Positions 26,665 to 38,067 of a DNA stretch of 64,000 bases are shown here, piece by piece. The position numbers were made by a program, and so were the translations under genes. Position 1 is the stretch's first letter, and every line of letters begins with the position of its first letter. This stretch comes from Mesodorylaimus sp. YZB2_4 (lineage: Eukaryota; Nematoda; Enoplea; Dorylaimida; Dorylaimidae), in assembly GCA_030248295.1 (NCBI GenBank), contig JASANH010000719.1:1-64000 (forward strand). The letters are read 5' to 3'. The notes beneath the pieces were generated by a model. That model saw only the letters and a program-made list of their open reading frames with translations, had not been told where the DNA came from and did not search any database.

Positions 26665-27868
26665 GGGGCCATCCATAAAGGACGTCCACCAAAAAACGCG
26701 TTTTTTTGACTACCCTCCCCCCTATTCACCTTCCGTCCATTTTGCCTTGTTGACCCCCCCCCCCCCCCTAAAAATTTGGCGTCCACTTTAGCGGACTTCC
26801 CTCTTCACCCTGCATAGCCAATATTCATTCTAAAATATCATTTCTCCCAGCATCGTCCAATCCGCCGGATGGGCATTGGTCTTCAGTCTGATGCGACTGC
26901 TGCATCTGCCGGACTGGCAACGTATAATTTTTCGCCCTCTCTGCTCGCAAATAATGCCTAACGTACAACATACAATTGAAAAATCATAATTTTGCTCCCA
27001 AATTTGGTATTGAATCCCGCTATAGAAGCAGGTTGGTCCTGCTGAGTTTTCGAAGTGGGCATAGAGGCAGCGAGAAAACACCCCTTTTATATCTTATTTC
27101 TTGAAGCATCAGCCGCATCGAGATTGGGATCCACGCTGAGGGTCGGATCAGTCAGTTGGTGCTGGCACTGCTCAGCATCGTCTCTGGCGTTCCAAAGACG
27201 GAACAAATAAATGCAACCCCGGCGCCAGTGGACAACAGCGAGTTGGGGACGAATCGATCCTCCTCTCTGCCAGGTTCAACCAAACCAGCTTCCGCAGCTG
27301 AACCAGACCAGACCAGACCATAATTGAACCAGGATCGAAATAAACCGCAGCTTTCCTGCTGCTAGTCAGGATGGACCGTCAAGTTGTTGCAAAGCTCAAC
27401 AGCTTGTTCAATTGCATTGAAGAGCGAGGGACACCCACGATAACTCCTAGTTTATGATTGTCATTTCACTAGAAGCTTTTAACTAACAACTTTTTTTTAT
27501 TTTGCGCTGTCAGTCAGTGTGAAATGATGCAAGGCACGCGGGCTGGTCCTGGTTTGGCCCTGGTTCAATCGGCAGGCTCGGTGGCGGTAATCGATCTTAG
27601 TATCGTGGTAAAAACTAGAATATAATCGATCTTAGTCCCCTAACGAAGAGTCTTCGGATCGACGCTTGATGATTTAAAAATATTAGTAATTTTTATCTAG
27701 AACCTTTTAACTAATGATAATTTCGCTAATTTTCTGAGATATCTTCCACCAATTTGGTAAAGTGGACGTCCACTTGGCTTCAGCCTCCCCCCCCCCCCAT
27801 CCACTTCCATCCACTTTCCGCCGACCCCCACCCACCCCCTTGCGTGGACGTCCTTTATGGATGGACCC
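26665..27868. mobile_element. Non-autonomous Harbinger/ISL2EU-like DNA transposon
   Basis: The left end ggggccatccataaaggacg (from 26665) is matched in inverted orientation at the right end (tggacgtcctttatggatgg...ccc, to 27868). The terminal repeats are about 25 bases. TAA flanks both ends (26662-26664 and 27869-27871), consistent with a 3-bp target duplication of the PIF/Harbinger kind. The terminus recalls ISL2EU-type ends as I remember them. Poly-C tracts sit just inside both ends (26754-26768, 27787-27798). No transposase is visible in the 1.2 kb. Confidence 0.7.
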
Positions 27869-28708
27869 TAAGACGGCCTGGGTTCGACTTCCACGGTCAG
27901 AGAACATGGTAAAATTCTTCACGCCTGGCAACGCACAGCAATGAGCAAAGCACCACCATGATTAAAAACCACGTCTGCGGCGGATGCTCTCGAATCAAGG
28001 CCCACTCAGGGGGTACGGCTTGGGCTAGCTGCTTCAAGGGTTAACCACTGACATCGCTGTGTAAGGGCTCTTGTCCTCTAACAAGCCGTCTAGCACGAGG
28101 GAAGAGGCAAAAATAATCCTCCACTCACTGCACCCAGCAAAGTGCGACGTGACTCTAGCAGGACAAGGCAGGCACACCCACCCGAACTAGTTCAATTTAC
28201 ACGGCACAGTTATCCCTAGTTCTTCTGGAACGTTCTTGTTGATCCGAGGTGACCTCTGATGCTGATAACCAGTAAGTGCAAGGAACGCCGACAGTAGATG
28301 GCAAACACAAACACCTTACACGCCTAGAGCGTATCTACTAAAAATTCTTAGACGCCTGGGCCCTGGAATATGTGAAATCGCGCGATAACCAGGGTGATCT
28401 ACACCACGGCGCAGGTTTCTATTGTGCGAAGTTTTTCCTAATTTGTCCATCTCACTTGTTGGAACGAAATGCTCTCTGTGCCACGATTTCAACCTAGCAA
28501 CGAGTTTACGTTGCGACTATCACTTGAACTGGAATGATGCAATGCTGCTGGATTGTACTTTACTCTGTCCACTAATGCCAGACTAACCTTTTGCTATGAC
28601 TTGCGGTCGTGTGTCACATGATGCTTGTACCCAGTTTCTCCTGATTATTCAACCCTGTTTTCAATAGTCAATATCCGCTCGACCCTCACAACAGTACGTA
28701 GTGTCCAC

Positions 28709-31700
28709 TCATTGATAAGATAACACAGTCACAAGAATGCTATGAACTAACAGCACAGATACACTGGTCAAATACCATCTCTTATGCACAGAATGAGCAT
28801 TATTCCGTCTCCTGCTGTCGCCTTTGCCCCAGACTGGCCTTTGAGGAGTTGGACTTCGTCCATCCGATGGAAAGAGATTTGGGATAGAGTTGGAGTTTGA
28901 GCAGGTACCTACAGTAGAAAAAGAAGATGAGTTTTGTTCAGTTGACACACTACGAGTATTTTATAGAGTGTTCGATGTGTACATGAGAACTCGATGTGGC
29001 CTCGATCAAGGTTCATGCCATAAAAGGCTTTCAAGATATTGTATTTTTTGACGATGCTTGCAAGGTCCGAAAGATTGGGTCAATGAGCTAGTAGAGGTTC
29101 GTCCGGCAATGAATCCACTGCAGGGAGCCCGCAGGTGGGAATGTCACCTTATGGTACCACGCCAAACTCCAGAGCAGCCAACCAAGTCTTCCGACCTAGT
29201 ATCAGCCTGACGGATGACGCTCACAGCTGCCGGCTTCATGCAGACTATCGATTGCTGGTCGAGTCTCAACAACCTGCCAGGGTGATGTTTCAGCCACAGA
29301 CTAAGTCGGAAGATGGTTGGCTGCACTGTGTGTTTGGCGTATGTAGTGCAAGCTCTTCCAGTTACTCCCTTTAATGTTACGGGCCCAAGCTCAATCCGAG
29401 CACAAGGCAACACCGCCAAACAGTACTTACTGATCTCATGTACAACCATAACTGGACTGCCGAACCGTTCTACGGACAGTAATCGAGCAAAATCCCACTT
29501 TCGCTGACACTGTTTCTGTAAGTGGCTGATGAAGATTCTACCGTTTGCATCTGTTTGGCTAACCTGCACCAGATTACAGTTACGATTTCTAGAGTTTTGA
29601 GAAAAGGTTTTGACGTACTAAGCAGCCGTTCACACCGTCCTCAGTTCGATTAACGAACGTGTATCTGGTATTGTCGTCCTCCGACCATGTGGCCATACAT
29701 TGGTAGGTAAATGCTGCAAGAAAATGGATCTAGTACAGTAAGTGCATGAGTCAGCATTGAGAGAACACTGTTCAGAACACACAACAAAGGACCTAATTAC
29801 GGGGAAGCGACCGAAAATAAGGAGGGCCCTAAGGATCACCTCTCGCCTGACCACGACAGTGTTCTAGAGAAAACTACAGTAAGGTTCCTTCCAATAGGAA
29901 TTTCCTCAAACTCAGGCATAGGCCGAGCCAAAAACTCGAAGCTTCCACCTACCATCATAAATGTCGCTAGTGCCACACAAATACTTGGTCAATCGAAACT
30001 GATATGGTTGCGTGCAATCTGAACTGATGTTGTAGCAGTAACGACCCTTTTTCTGGTATTGCAACGTGGTAGAATATTGGCCCCAAAATGGACACGCCAC
30101 TAATTTTTCCGCCGGTACTGGAGTGCTTACTGAAACAGTGAGAGTTCCTGTACAGCTGAAAGGAAGGAGCACGGAGAAACCATCACTTACCAGAAACGTA
30201 CGACCAAGACGCATTTCCATATGTCGACTCTTCAAAGCAGGCGGTATTTTCGAACGTATAAATGTTTGAAGGCGACGTCACTGAAAATTTTGGATTCGAG
30301 GTCCAAATATGGTGCAAATCACAATATTTTACCTATCTTCACTTCGAGTAGGGTAGCACTGCGTCTTTGAATCCAAATACAAGTTGCACCCAGATCGTCA
30401 CCACTAAAAAGAGCGGGTCAAAATTAAGAGCTATGACGTTTTCTGCTGCTTGTGATTTAGGATCTCAGAAATATTTTGCCGTGTGACAGGCTGCTTTTCC
30501 ACATGTCTGAGTCATCGGTACTCTGCTGTACTGTACCCGCATGGCAGTAGATACGGTATTGTGAACAAACATTCCTGGCGGTCGGGAGATCGATACCTCC
30601 GATGGCTAGGAAGCTAGGGGCAGGCACAGTATAGTTAGTCGCAAGATTTGCCTTCACCAGTCGAGACTTCGGACTCTGATATCTCCCGCCGCCTGGGTGC
30701 GCTGGTTACAGTGTCTCGCTTTAATACAGGTTTTTTATTTATTTTTTGGGTTGGGCCCCGCGCCGCCCCAGTTTCCCCAGGGAACTTCCAACCCGTTTTG
30801 CATATAGCAGGCAAGCAGTGATGATATGATAAGCGAGGCCGTGAGGTGACCAGCTCTCACGGCAGCGTCCCTCTGCGTGTATCCACTAGGAGCACCCCCA
30901 CGCGAGGGCATCCTGGAGAGGCGGGTGGGCTGTGAGCCCCGTCGGTGTTGGACAGTCGAGACTGTCTACTCGTTTGGCTTCCGTCTCTCCACTCAGAGCA
31001 CCTCGGCGTTACTGGGTGAGTCAGTCACGGCCTGGCGTGCAAGGTCAGCGAGGGTTTATGGTTTGCAAACCGACCTCCATCACCGGGGATCGAGCCCGGG
31101 ACGAGTTCAACCACTCGCTCTGAAGCAATACGGAGAGACGAATGCCGAAGCGCCACCACTGCGGTCGCTCCTTTATTACAGGTACTGCGACCCCGATAGG
31201 CGGCCGTGGGACAGGATCGACCGAAGTCGGTGGGACAGAGTGGTTGACGTCTCCCAGCCAGGAGAGAGTATCGATCACCCGATCGCCAGGAATGCTGGCT
31301 ATAATAGGGGAGATCGATAATTCCCTCCTACTCGCCGTGGCCCGTACGACTGATGAGGGTTGCAGTGCATTCTCGATCAACCAGGCTTTTACATGAGCGC
31401 TAACACTGCACATACGGAAACCCCTTTTGTTTCTTGCTCTAATCTGCAGTGCAATGCTTACCAGTGCGATTTCGAAAACACTTTGAACTTGTCGCCGCGC
31501 AAATCACCGCATCGGCTATAAATGGTGCTCATCGTATCCGGATCATTGTTCAGGAAGAAACTGATGGAGTCGCGATCGACAGCCATCGTATTCCAGCTGC
31601 CTTGCATCCATTCTGGGAATGTGCACAATGGCCTACCCTCTTGGGACTGCCAGCTTGCTGCATTCGATGGCTGGATCAGTTCTGCGTCTGAAAACAGACT

Positions 31701-33621
31701 TTTTTCATGCAACCATGGTTGAAGATGCATAAACTGAATGAGAATGTGGGCAGGTCGAATAGAAAATGACCCTTCGCATAGTGGGAAGGCTACTTATTCA
31801 AGCTCCATACCTCGAAAAAATGCAAAACGTTCATATCCGAAGCTGCTATTCGACAGCATATTAATGCAGTTGGAATCATTGGACAATGCGGCCAGTGCAT
31901 AGGCACCCGATTGCTTAGCATCGCTGAACATCTAAAAGTAACATTTGGCATGGCCCAACCGTTTATTAAGAGAACGTTATTGATTTACCCCGCATCGATA
32001 CTCTTCAACAGCTGTGTTGTAAACGGCGAAAAATGTTTCTCCATTTCGTCCAGCGTCCCAAGTGCCCAAACAACGGAAACTGATGTCTGAAAAATCAAAT
32101 GACCTATTTTAGCAGCCGCAACATAAAAATTCAGTATTTCCGAAAACTGTACAGTACAATTACCATAAGCAGGGAAAGTGCATCCCCTGAGCGACACATC
32201 CAGCTGGTACCCGTATTCGCAATTATTGATTGTTGAGGGTTCACTGGACGGGTATGGGCATTGCAGACGTCCGCCCGACGAGCTATACGTCAGGTAAGCC
32301 CGACCACCCACTGGACAATATTGGTATCGCACATGCTCCGAGCCTAAAATAGTGATACCGAAATGCTATGAGAAAAGGCAAAAGCTGGATCCTACGGTAA
32401 AGCATGATTCCTCCTTGCGGTTGTACAAGCCGTTCGTCAATGCAGGACAGCCTCGCCTCGACTGCACTTGAATAGCAGAGGTGCTCTGAAACAGAACTCG
32501 CTTAGAAGCACACTACTTTTGGGTGCAAAGAACGTGGTAGCAAAGGCACATACGCGGCTTTAGGTCAGAAATGATTGTTGCGCGCGCCAGAAGGGCGGGG
32601 GCAATGTCAAAGATTGAGCTATCGATTTTGTGCTATGATTCGATAGCACCATGCACAGGCGCCTTGTTACACCTGGTAAAATTTTTTCTCCTCAAAATTT
32701 TGAACTGCAGCGGAAAATTCAAAATTTTCACCAACTCTGTCCCATAGATAAAATACCTACCTTCGGGTAAGCTGTGAGATTTTTATGGCAGATGTCATGC
32801 CATAGCCAAGCACTCTACAGGGCACTCGAGTGCTAAGGAACACATAAATTGATGATAACTTTTTATCCTAGCGGGCATTGAACCCTCCCTTCTAATTGCG
32901 CAACTAGCGTGAGAGGCAGACGCCTCACCCCACTAGGCCACGACCCAGGGGCACTGACATGCCTTCATTCTCAGGGCATGCCTTTCAGAAGCATATACTG
33001 TAATGTATTCAGGATATCGATTTTCGGCGGGGCTTGACGACATAGGCACATCCGCACACTGAACCCTTAGCAATGTGACTTTTCCATTTCTATAGCAATA
33101 TCTTTTGGTACGCAGAAATTTAGACAAACCTGCGTTAGTGTGAGCTTGCAATACATTTGGCGTCCTCTGCACGATGACAAAACACCGATAACATGTGAAT
33201 CCGCCAACTTTCCTGAAAATGCATAAAATCCAGCTGGATTCCATCACTGCTGATGGCGGTGGTTCAAATTTGCTTTTCCCCATAAATTTTATCATTCAAA
33301 GTGTTTCAAAATAATTTTTCACAGCTGGCTTGCAGATTGCAGATCAAATTGCAATTAGCGTATCGTCAGTCGCTTACTTCAGTTTTAGAATATAAGTTGA
33401 ACCACGCTTTTCGAAGCAATCTCCCCACAATGGTATCGACGATGGTCCCACATACACGTCCCTGTATCGCAGTGGATCACGCAGCTCGTAGTAAGAGTAA
33501 TCTGCATTGACCAATTCCCGTTGTTGCTGCTGCTTTAGATCTTGCGTTTTGTAAGCTCCCTGAATCTCATCAGGGAAAGCGCACAAATTTTCGTCCACAG
33601 TTTGCAGTTCAGGCGGCGATG
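28709..33621 (-). CDS. Cysteine-rich secreted or GPI-anchored ecdysozoan-type protein (DUF7042-7045-like), 5' end missing
   Basis: Thirteen minus-strand exons join in frame: 33378-33621, 33130-33212, 32396-32485, 32164-32343, 31989-32086, 31811-31931, 31462-31687, 30333-30403, 30191-30280, 29953-30129, 29619-29713, 29431-29563, 28709-28908. They give at least 602 residues. Two similar halves are visible. Each starts with a C-x-F-P-(E/D)-x-(M/I)-Q-G segment (CAFPDEIQGAY and CTFPEWMQGSW), then a Cys-rich block, then an (F/Y)-x-C-x-x-T-W segment (FRCLGTWDAG and YQCMATWSED). This order matches uncharacterised secreted arthropod proteins that I associate with Pfam DUF7042-DUF7045. The C-terminus is hydrophobic (YLTSVSVLLVHSILVTVL), suggesting a GPI signal or membrane anchor. 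A signal-peptide exon must lie upstream and was not found. The start of exon 29431-29563 has an alternative acceptor. Function unknown. Confidence 0.75.
30880..31350 (+). repeat. Cluster of dispersed repeats in an intron
   Basis: Positions 30938-31002 match 1706-1768. A minus-strand B-box-like ggctcgatcccc (about 31096-31085) suggests a tRNA-derived SINE. The 31190-31350 part (tcccagccaggagagagtatcgatc, cctactcgccgtggccc) matches relatives at 13075-13190, 13770-13830 and, inverted, 45125-45170. All lie in the intron between exons 31462 and 30403 of the cysteine-rich gene. Confidence 0.5.
32795..32946 (-). repeat. tRNA-derived SINE copy
   Basis: On the minus strand, tggcctagtgg (32940-32930) fits a polymerase III A box and ggttcaatgcc (32884-32874) fits a B box. 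Their spacing resembles a tRNA gene. The body that follows to 32795 carries the cttggctatgg/gcactcgag phrases shared with 13205-13262 and 36560-36620. It lies in the intron before exon 32396-32485. The tRNA-like part lacks a convincing cloverleaf, so it is a SINE and not a tRNA gene. Confidence 0.65.
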
Positions 33622-36600
33622 CTAAAACAAACGGAAAACGGCGATGATAGCAGCTTGATAGCAAGTCTGTGTGAATTATACTGTCCGCCATACAGCCCGA
33701 TCTCACATCCGTTCCTCCACAAGGTCACCTAGGATGGCTACAGTGCTGTAGACTGTCATACAGCATAAAATTTTCCACTGTATGCGCCTGTGTCCTGATA
33801 CCTGCTTTTGTAAGCTTCTGCTTGTGTACCCGCACATAAAATTCCATCCTGTTGCACTGCATTTTGGGCACAAAATGGCAGATTTGGTGTTGTACGCGCA
33901 CGTCGTTGAAAAAGAAAGGCCTCTTTTTAGCCTCGCGCGAAAATGGGATCTGTATCCCATTCACTTCTTCAGTGGGGTACGCTCAGCTCAGTGTGAATGG
34001 GGAGACAGTAAGTACACATAAACTGGCGCCGACGCCCATGACAAATTGATGGGGCGTGTCGCCGCTATTCCACGTGCAACTGGCCAATAAAGGAAAGGAA
34101 ATTGTATCCTAGACCAATTACCAGGGACTGACAGCACAAGCGGGCAAGGCCGGATAGTTTTGTAGGGGAGGATTCAATAAGGATGAGCAATGGACACTGT
34201 GTTGAAAGAAATCAGAGCATCTTCGGCCACCACCAATAAAAGTTATAAAAACTGGCCTTTGCATGTTTCGAGATGCAAAGGTCAATGGTTCCTGTCCTCG
34301 TCGAGAAGTGACAGGTCTGTCTAACCAGCTGTAACTTATTTTATGGCATAGAACGTGCTAAATGCACTCTATAGAAAAATTCAGTGCTCTTCATCGGCTT
34401 GAGCGAAATCTAAATTCATTATTCAATAACTGTTACAATTTGGGACAAGAAAGAAAAATCCGATACTTGAATTTCTGCCACACTCGCGACATGATCAGCG
34501 AGTAAACATTTTTGTGCAATTTGTGAGGAAAAAAGATTTGGAAAAATGTGAAATTTCTGAGAAATATTCAAAAACTATGCACAATTTTTTGTGATTGCTA
34601 AGCTCTGGAACCATTTTATGCAGACGATGTATGCACAACCTGCGACTCGCACTTACTGTCGAAGTCCATCGCAACCACACTCCTTCGTGATAAGCCCACC
34701 GTTATCACTAACGATAAGACAACTAATATCCATAAGTGACTCAAAATTTCCATCCTTTCAATGTCCTTGCCTAAAAATGTCCGACAATGGAGAGTGAGCG
34801 AGGAATGCTACAGGAAAATAAAAAGCAGAATTGTTCAAAAACGGGTTTACAAGATTTTCAAGGCCGCAGACGACGTTTATGTCAAAAACGTGTTCGTACG
34901 GTCTGCAATTTGGGCTATCGAGGGGTATTCAGGGGGAGTGACGTAAAAAATGCGTATTACTGGTGGACTGATTCTGCCCATAGTAAGCACTCGTTAGGCA
35001 CGGGTTCACACATTCAATGGCCAATGCAGGTTGACGGAAGAGTACAAATTAGAAGTGCCCTTCTATCAGCACCCTCAGTGCACACAGGTACTCTGTCCGA
35101 AGATACAGTGTCAAATCACTAAATTCGCCGACCTCATCTTCAAAGGATGGCCCGACCCACCCGTCGAACGATACAGTCCCAGTCTCCCAATTAGGTGCAC
35201 CGAGCCAACTTCCTTTCCCACCGTTCTCGTTGCCCACCTCCCGCCGCGGCGACAATTGGTTCGTACACTCTGTGAGGTCTCTCGGATGGTCGGATGAACG
35301 AGGGTGTTTTTATTGTATCCCTCAATGGCATCCGCGCAAAACGCTTCTGCCCGTCGGGCTGACCCAGTATAGTCATGCACGTATTTTGGGTGGCGGGATG
35401 TGCACACAGACGAGCATTAGAGCAAACGTTTCCGTCGCCCAGGGGAAATGTTGACCGATTGAGCGATCACTGCATGTGACTATAAATGGCAGTTATTCAT
35501 GCAGGCTAGTGCAAATAATCGTGAAAGGTAAAGAGCCATCGAGATGGGGCAGAACGATTGGAATAACCATGAAGGAATTCAGATTTTAGTAGTCTATGTC
35601 ACTTAGATAGCAAAACTGCAAATTCTTTGTTTCTACTGCATGCATATACGATGACAGCTACGACAGCTAAAACAGTGCATTTAGAACACACTTCAGTATG
35701 AAATATGAAAATCAACTTTTACCTTGAATACTCATTTACAGAAAAATCCCTCAGCTGGGATCATGTCATTTAAAACTTGCAGCTCTGAAAGGGAATGGTC
35801 GATGAGATATGAGCAGGATACTTCTCAGGTCTCAGCTTGTTTTTCAAGGAGTCCAAAAACCGACCTTGGTGGTGTAGTCAGATGCCAGTTTATCACGCTA
35901 GATAAGTTGGTTCTGGTATACCCTGAAATCTTCTTGAAGGAACTACTCACTCAACTGTTCAAAAATGTGTACATTGTAAGATCAACTTTCAGAGTTACCC
36001 GGTGTAGGTCAGGGGAGAATCTTTCACTAACCTTCAAACTTCTCTCTCAGAGAAATCATCGGAGTCCCCATGCCAAGATTACTTTCCCTCATGTCGCTTA
36101 GTAGAAAATGATGGCATTTTTACAAAAGTATGCATCATAATGATAACGTATTTCACTGAACAAAAGCGGTTTTTCGGTTTCAGCCAATTTTTTAAAAAAA
36201 TATGGGTTTTTATGGTTTGGCTTTGGGGTCACTTGCGAATGGGTTTGGCTCGACTTCAAAATTGTTGGGTTGGGTTTGGGTCGAACTGTGAAGCAGCATG
36301 AAAGTAGGAAAACTACTCCAACAACGGCAACTCTCAAAACATTGCGTTGAGAGAATTAGAGCCAGCAACTCTTGAGTGTTGACGAATCCCTGAAGTTGTA
36401 ATTCCTGGCTTGGAATGCCCAGCAGGCGGACAACTGAGATCAGAAAGACGGCACTCACACGTACTTGCAAGGAACCACAGCCTGGATCGACGCTATACTG
36501 TAGATGATATGTGCAAATTCTGATGATCTGGCTGCCATGTCATGTCATAAGTACTTTCTCCAAAGCCAAGCACTGTGCAGCGCACTCGATGGCAAAGGAA

Positions 36601-36842
36601 CATATACTGTATGTGACAATCATTTTTTACGTAGTCGGCAGTTCATCCAGTTGAAAGTATAAGGATCAGCTAGAATTAGAATAAGCAGCAAGGAAGTAGG
36701 GAAACTACTCCAACAACGGGAACTCTCAAAACATAGACTTGTGAGAGATCCCTCCTTTGAAGCGCGCACCCGGCCTAGGCCCTGACCCAACTCTAACAGG
36801 CCCACTCATATAGCATCTTTATTCTTACCGCTGTTATTGGTA
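33622..36842. other. Region upstream of the cysteine-rich gene, no supported gene
   Basis: The missing first exon of the minus-strand cysteine-rich gene is expected here but could not be placed. Small open frames at 33700-35450 show no recognisable domain. A pair of direct repeats (36295-36360 and 36684-36747) and a SINE-like body (about 36560-36640) lie near the Tc1 insertion. Confidence 0.4.
36295..36747 (+). repeat. Direct repeat pair of about 60 bp
   Basis: Sequence around gaaactactccaacaacggg (36700-36719) and the following aactctcaaaacat is repeated from about 36295 to 36360 with few changes. A SINE-like body sits between the copies. Confidence 0.6.
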
Positions 36843-37868
36843 CAGTAGTGGACAAAAGTAAGGCACGTTCCTGACTTCTTCACTTGTGGCAGCAGCTACT
36901 CACCAGAGGACAATCTTGTGGCGTTTCCCGCGTCATATATGGATAGAGCATAAAAAATTGAGTAGATAACACAACTAAATCTTTGACCAGGTAGCTCAAA
37001 TCAGTGGTAGGTGGCAAAACTTTAAAAAATTGCGAAATATTGCTGGGTCAAAAGTAAGGCACGTTTTTTTGGCGGGAGAAAACTCTCGAAATACGCGAGC
37101 TACAAAGTGGCGGGAAACGGTCAGGTGGCTCGTCTGTGTCATCTAGAAACATAAAATTCAAGTTTTTGTCATCGTTTCACCAAAAATGTCCACTGGTCAT
37201 AATTTTTCAAAGGATTCTAAGGCTGCAATAATTAAAATGAGGGTCGAGGGAAGAAATCATTTTCGGGTATTGCAATGACGTTTAGGACGTGTGGTCAAGT
37301 CATTTCAAAGATCGTGGAACGCTGTTTGGCACGTGGGACGACAAGTCCGTTGAAAAAGACTGGAAGACCAGGGAAAACCACGACCCGTGAGGATCATCTG
37401 ATTAAAAGAACGCCGATTTCGAACCCCCGACTGACCTCTGGTCAAGTGAAGTTGGCCACTGGCTTAAAAACGGTCAGAAGCAAGACCATTAGTCGTCCTG
37501 AGGGAGGTTGGCTTGTCAGCTCGACGTCCATGCAAGAAACCATTAATCTCATTGAAAAATCGGAGGGCGCGAATCCAATTCGCCAAAATGCACCTGAACT
37601 GGACTAACCAGCAATGGCAAAAAATTCTTTGGAGCGATGAATCAAAGTTTGATTTGTTCAACAGCGATGGAATCAAGTATGTGCGACGTCCAATTGGCAA
37701 AATGTTCGATGCCAGATACACTATTTCAACGATTAAGCACGGTGAAGGGTCTGTTATGGTTTGGGGCTGTTCATGCTTCCTCACGCTCGTCGTTTCATGC
37801 CCAAAGGCTGGATCTTTCAGCAGGACAACGATCCGAATCACTCCTCGGCTCATGCAAAGCAATGGTTC

Positions 37869-38067
37869 TGTCACGGTTAAGTTTGTATCTCCCGCGTGGA
37901 TATCATGTAGTGTAGTGTGCGTTATTGTAAAGCTTGCTCGCCAGGGCTACGGCCAGAGCAGGCGACCTGTGTAGAGGATGGAGGACCGTAATATAATTCT
38001 CGTCTAGTGCGGTTGGGCTCGAGATTACTCTTCTCCACACGCGGTCACGTCGGACAGCAACGTGACA
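37869..38067 (+). repeat. 5' LTR
   Basis: Left copy of the 199-bp long terminal repeat, bounded by TGTCAC and GTGACA. About 4.5% divergence from the right copy indicates a fairly old insertion. Confidence 0.93.

Noticed and set aside
30457..30690. Extra exon of the cysteine-rich gene on the minus strand
   Set aside because: The phases of exons 31462-31687 and 30333-30403 already fit directly, and part of this stretch resembles the dispersed repeat at 31250-31330.
32868..32946. tRNA gene on the minus strand
   Set aside because: A and B boxes are present but the acceptor and anticodon stems do not pair and a SINE body follows.
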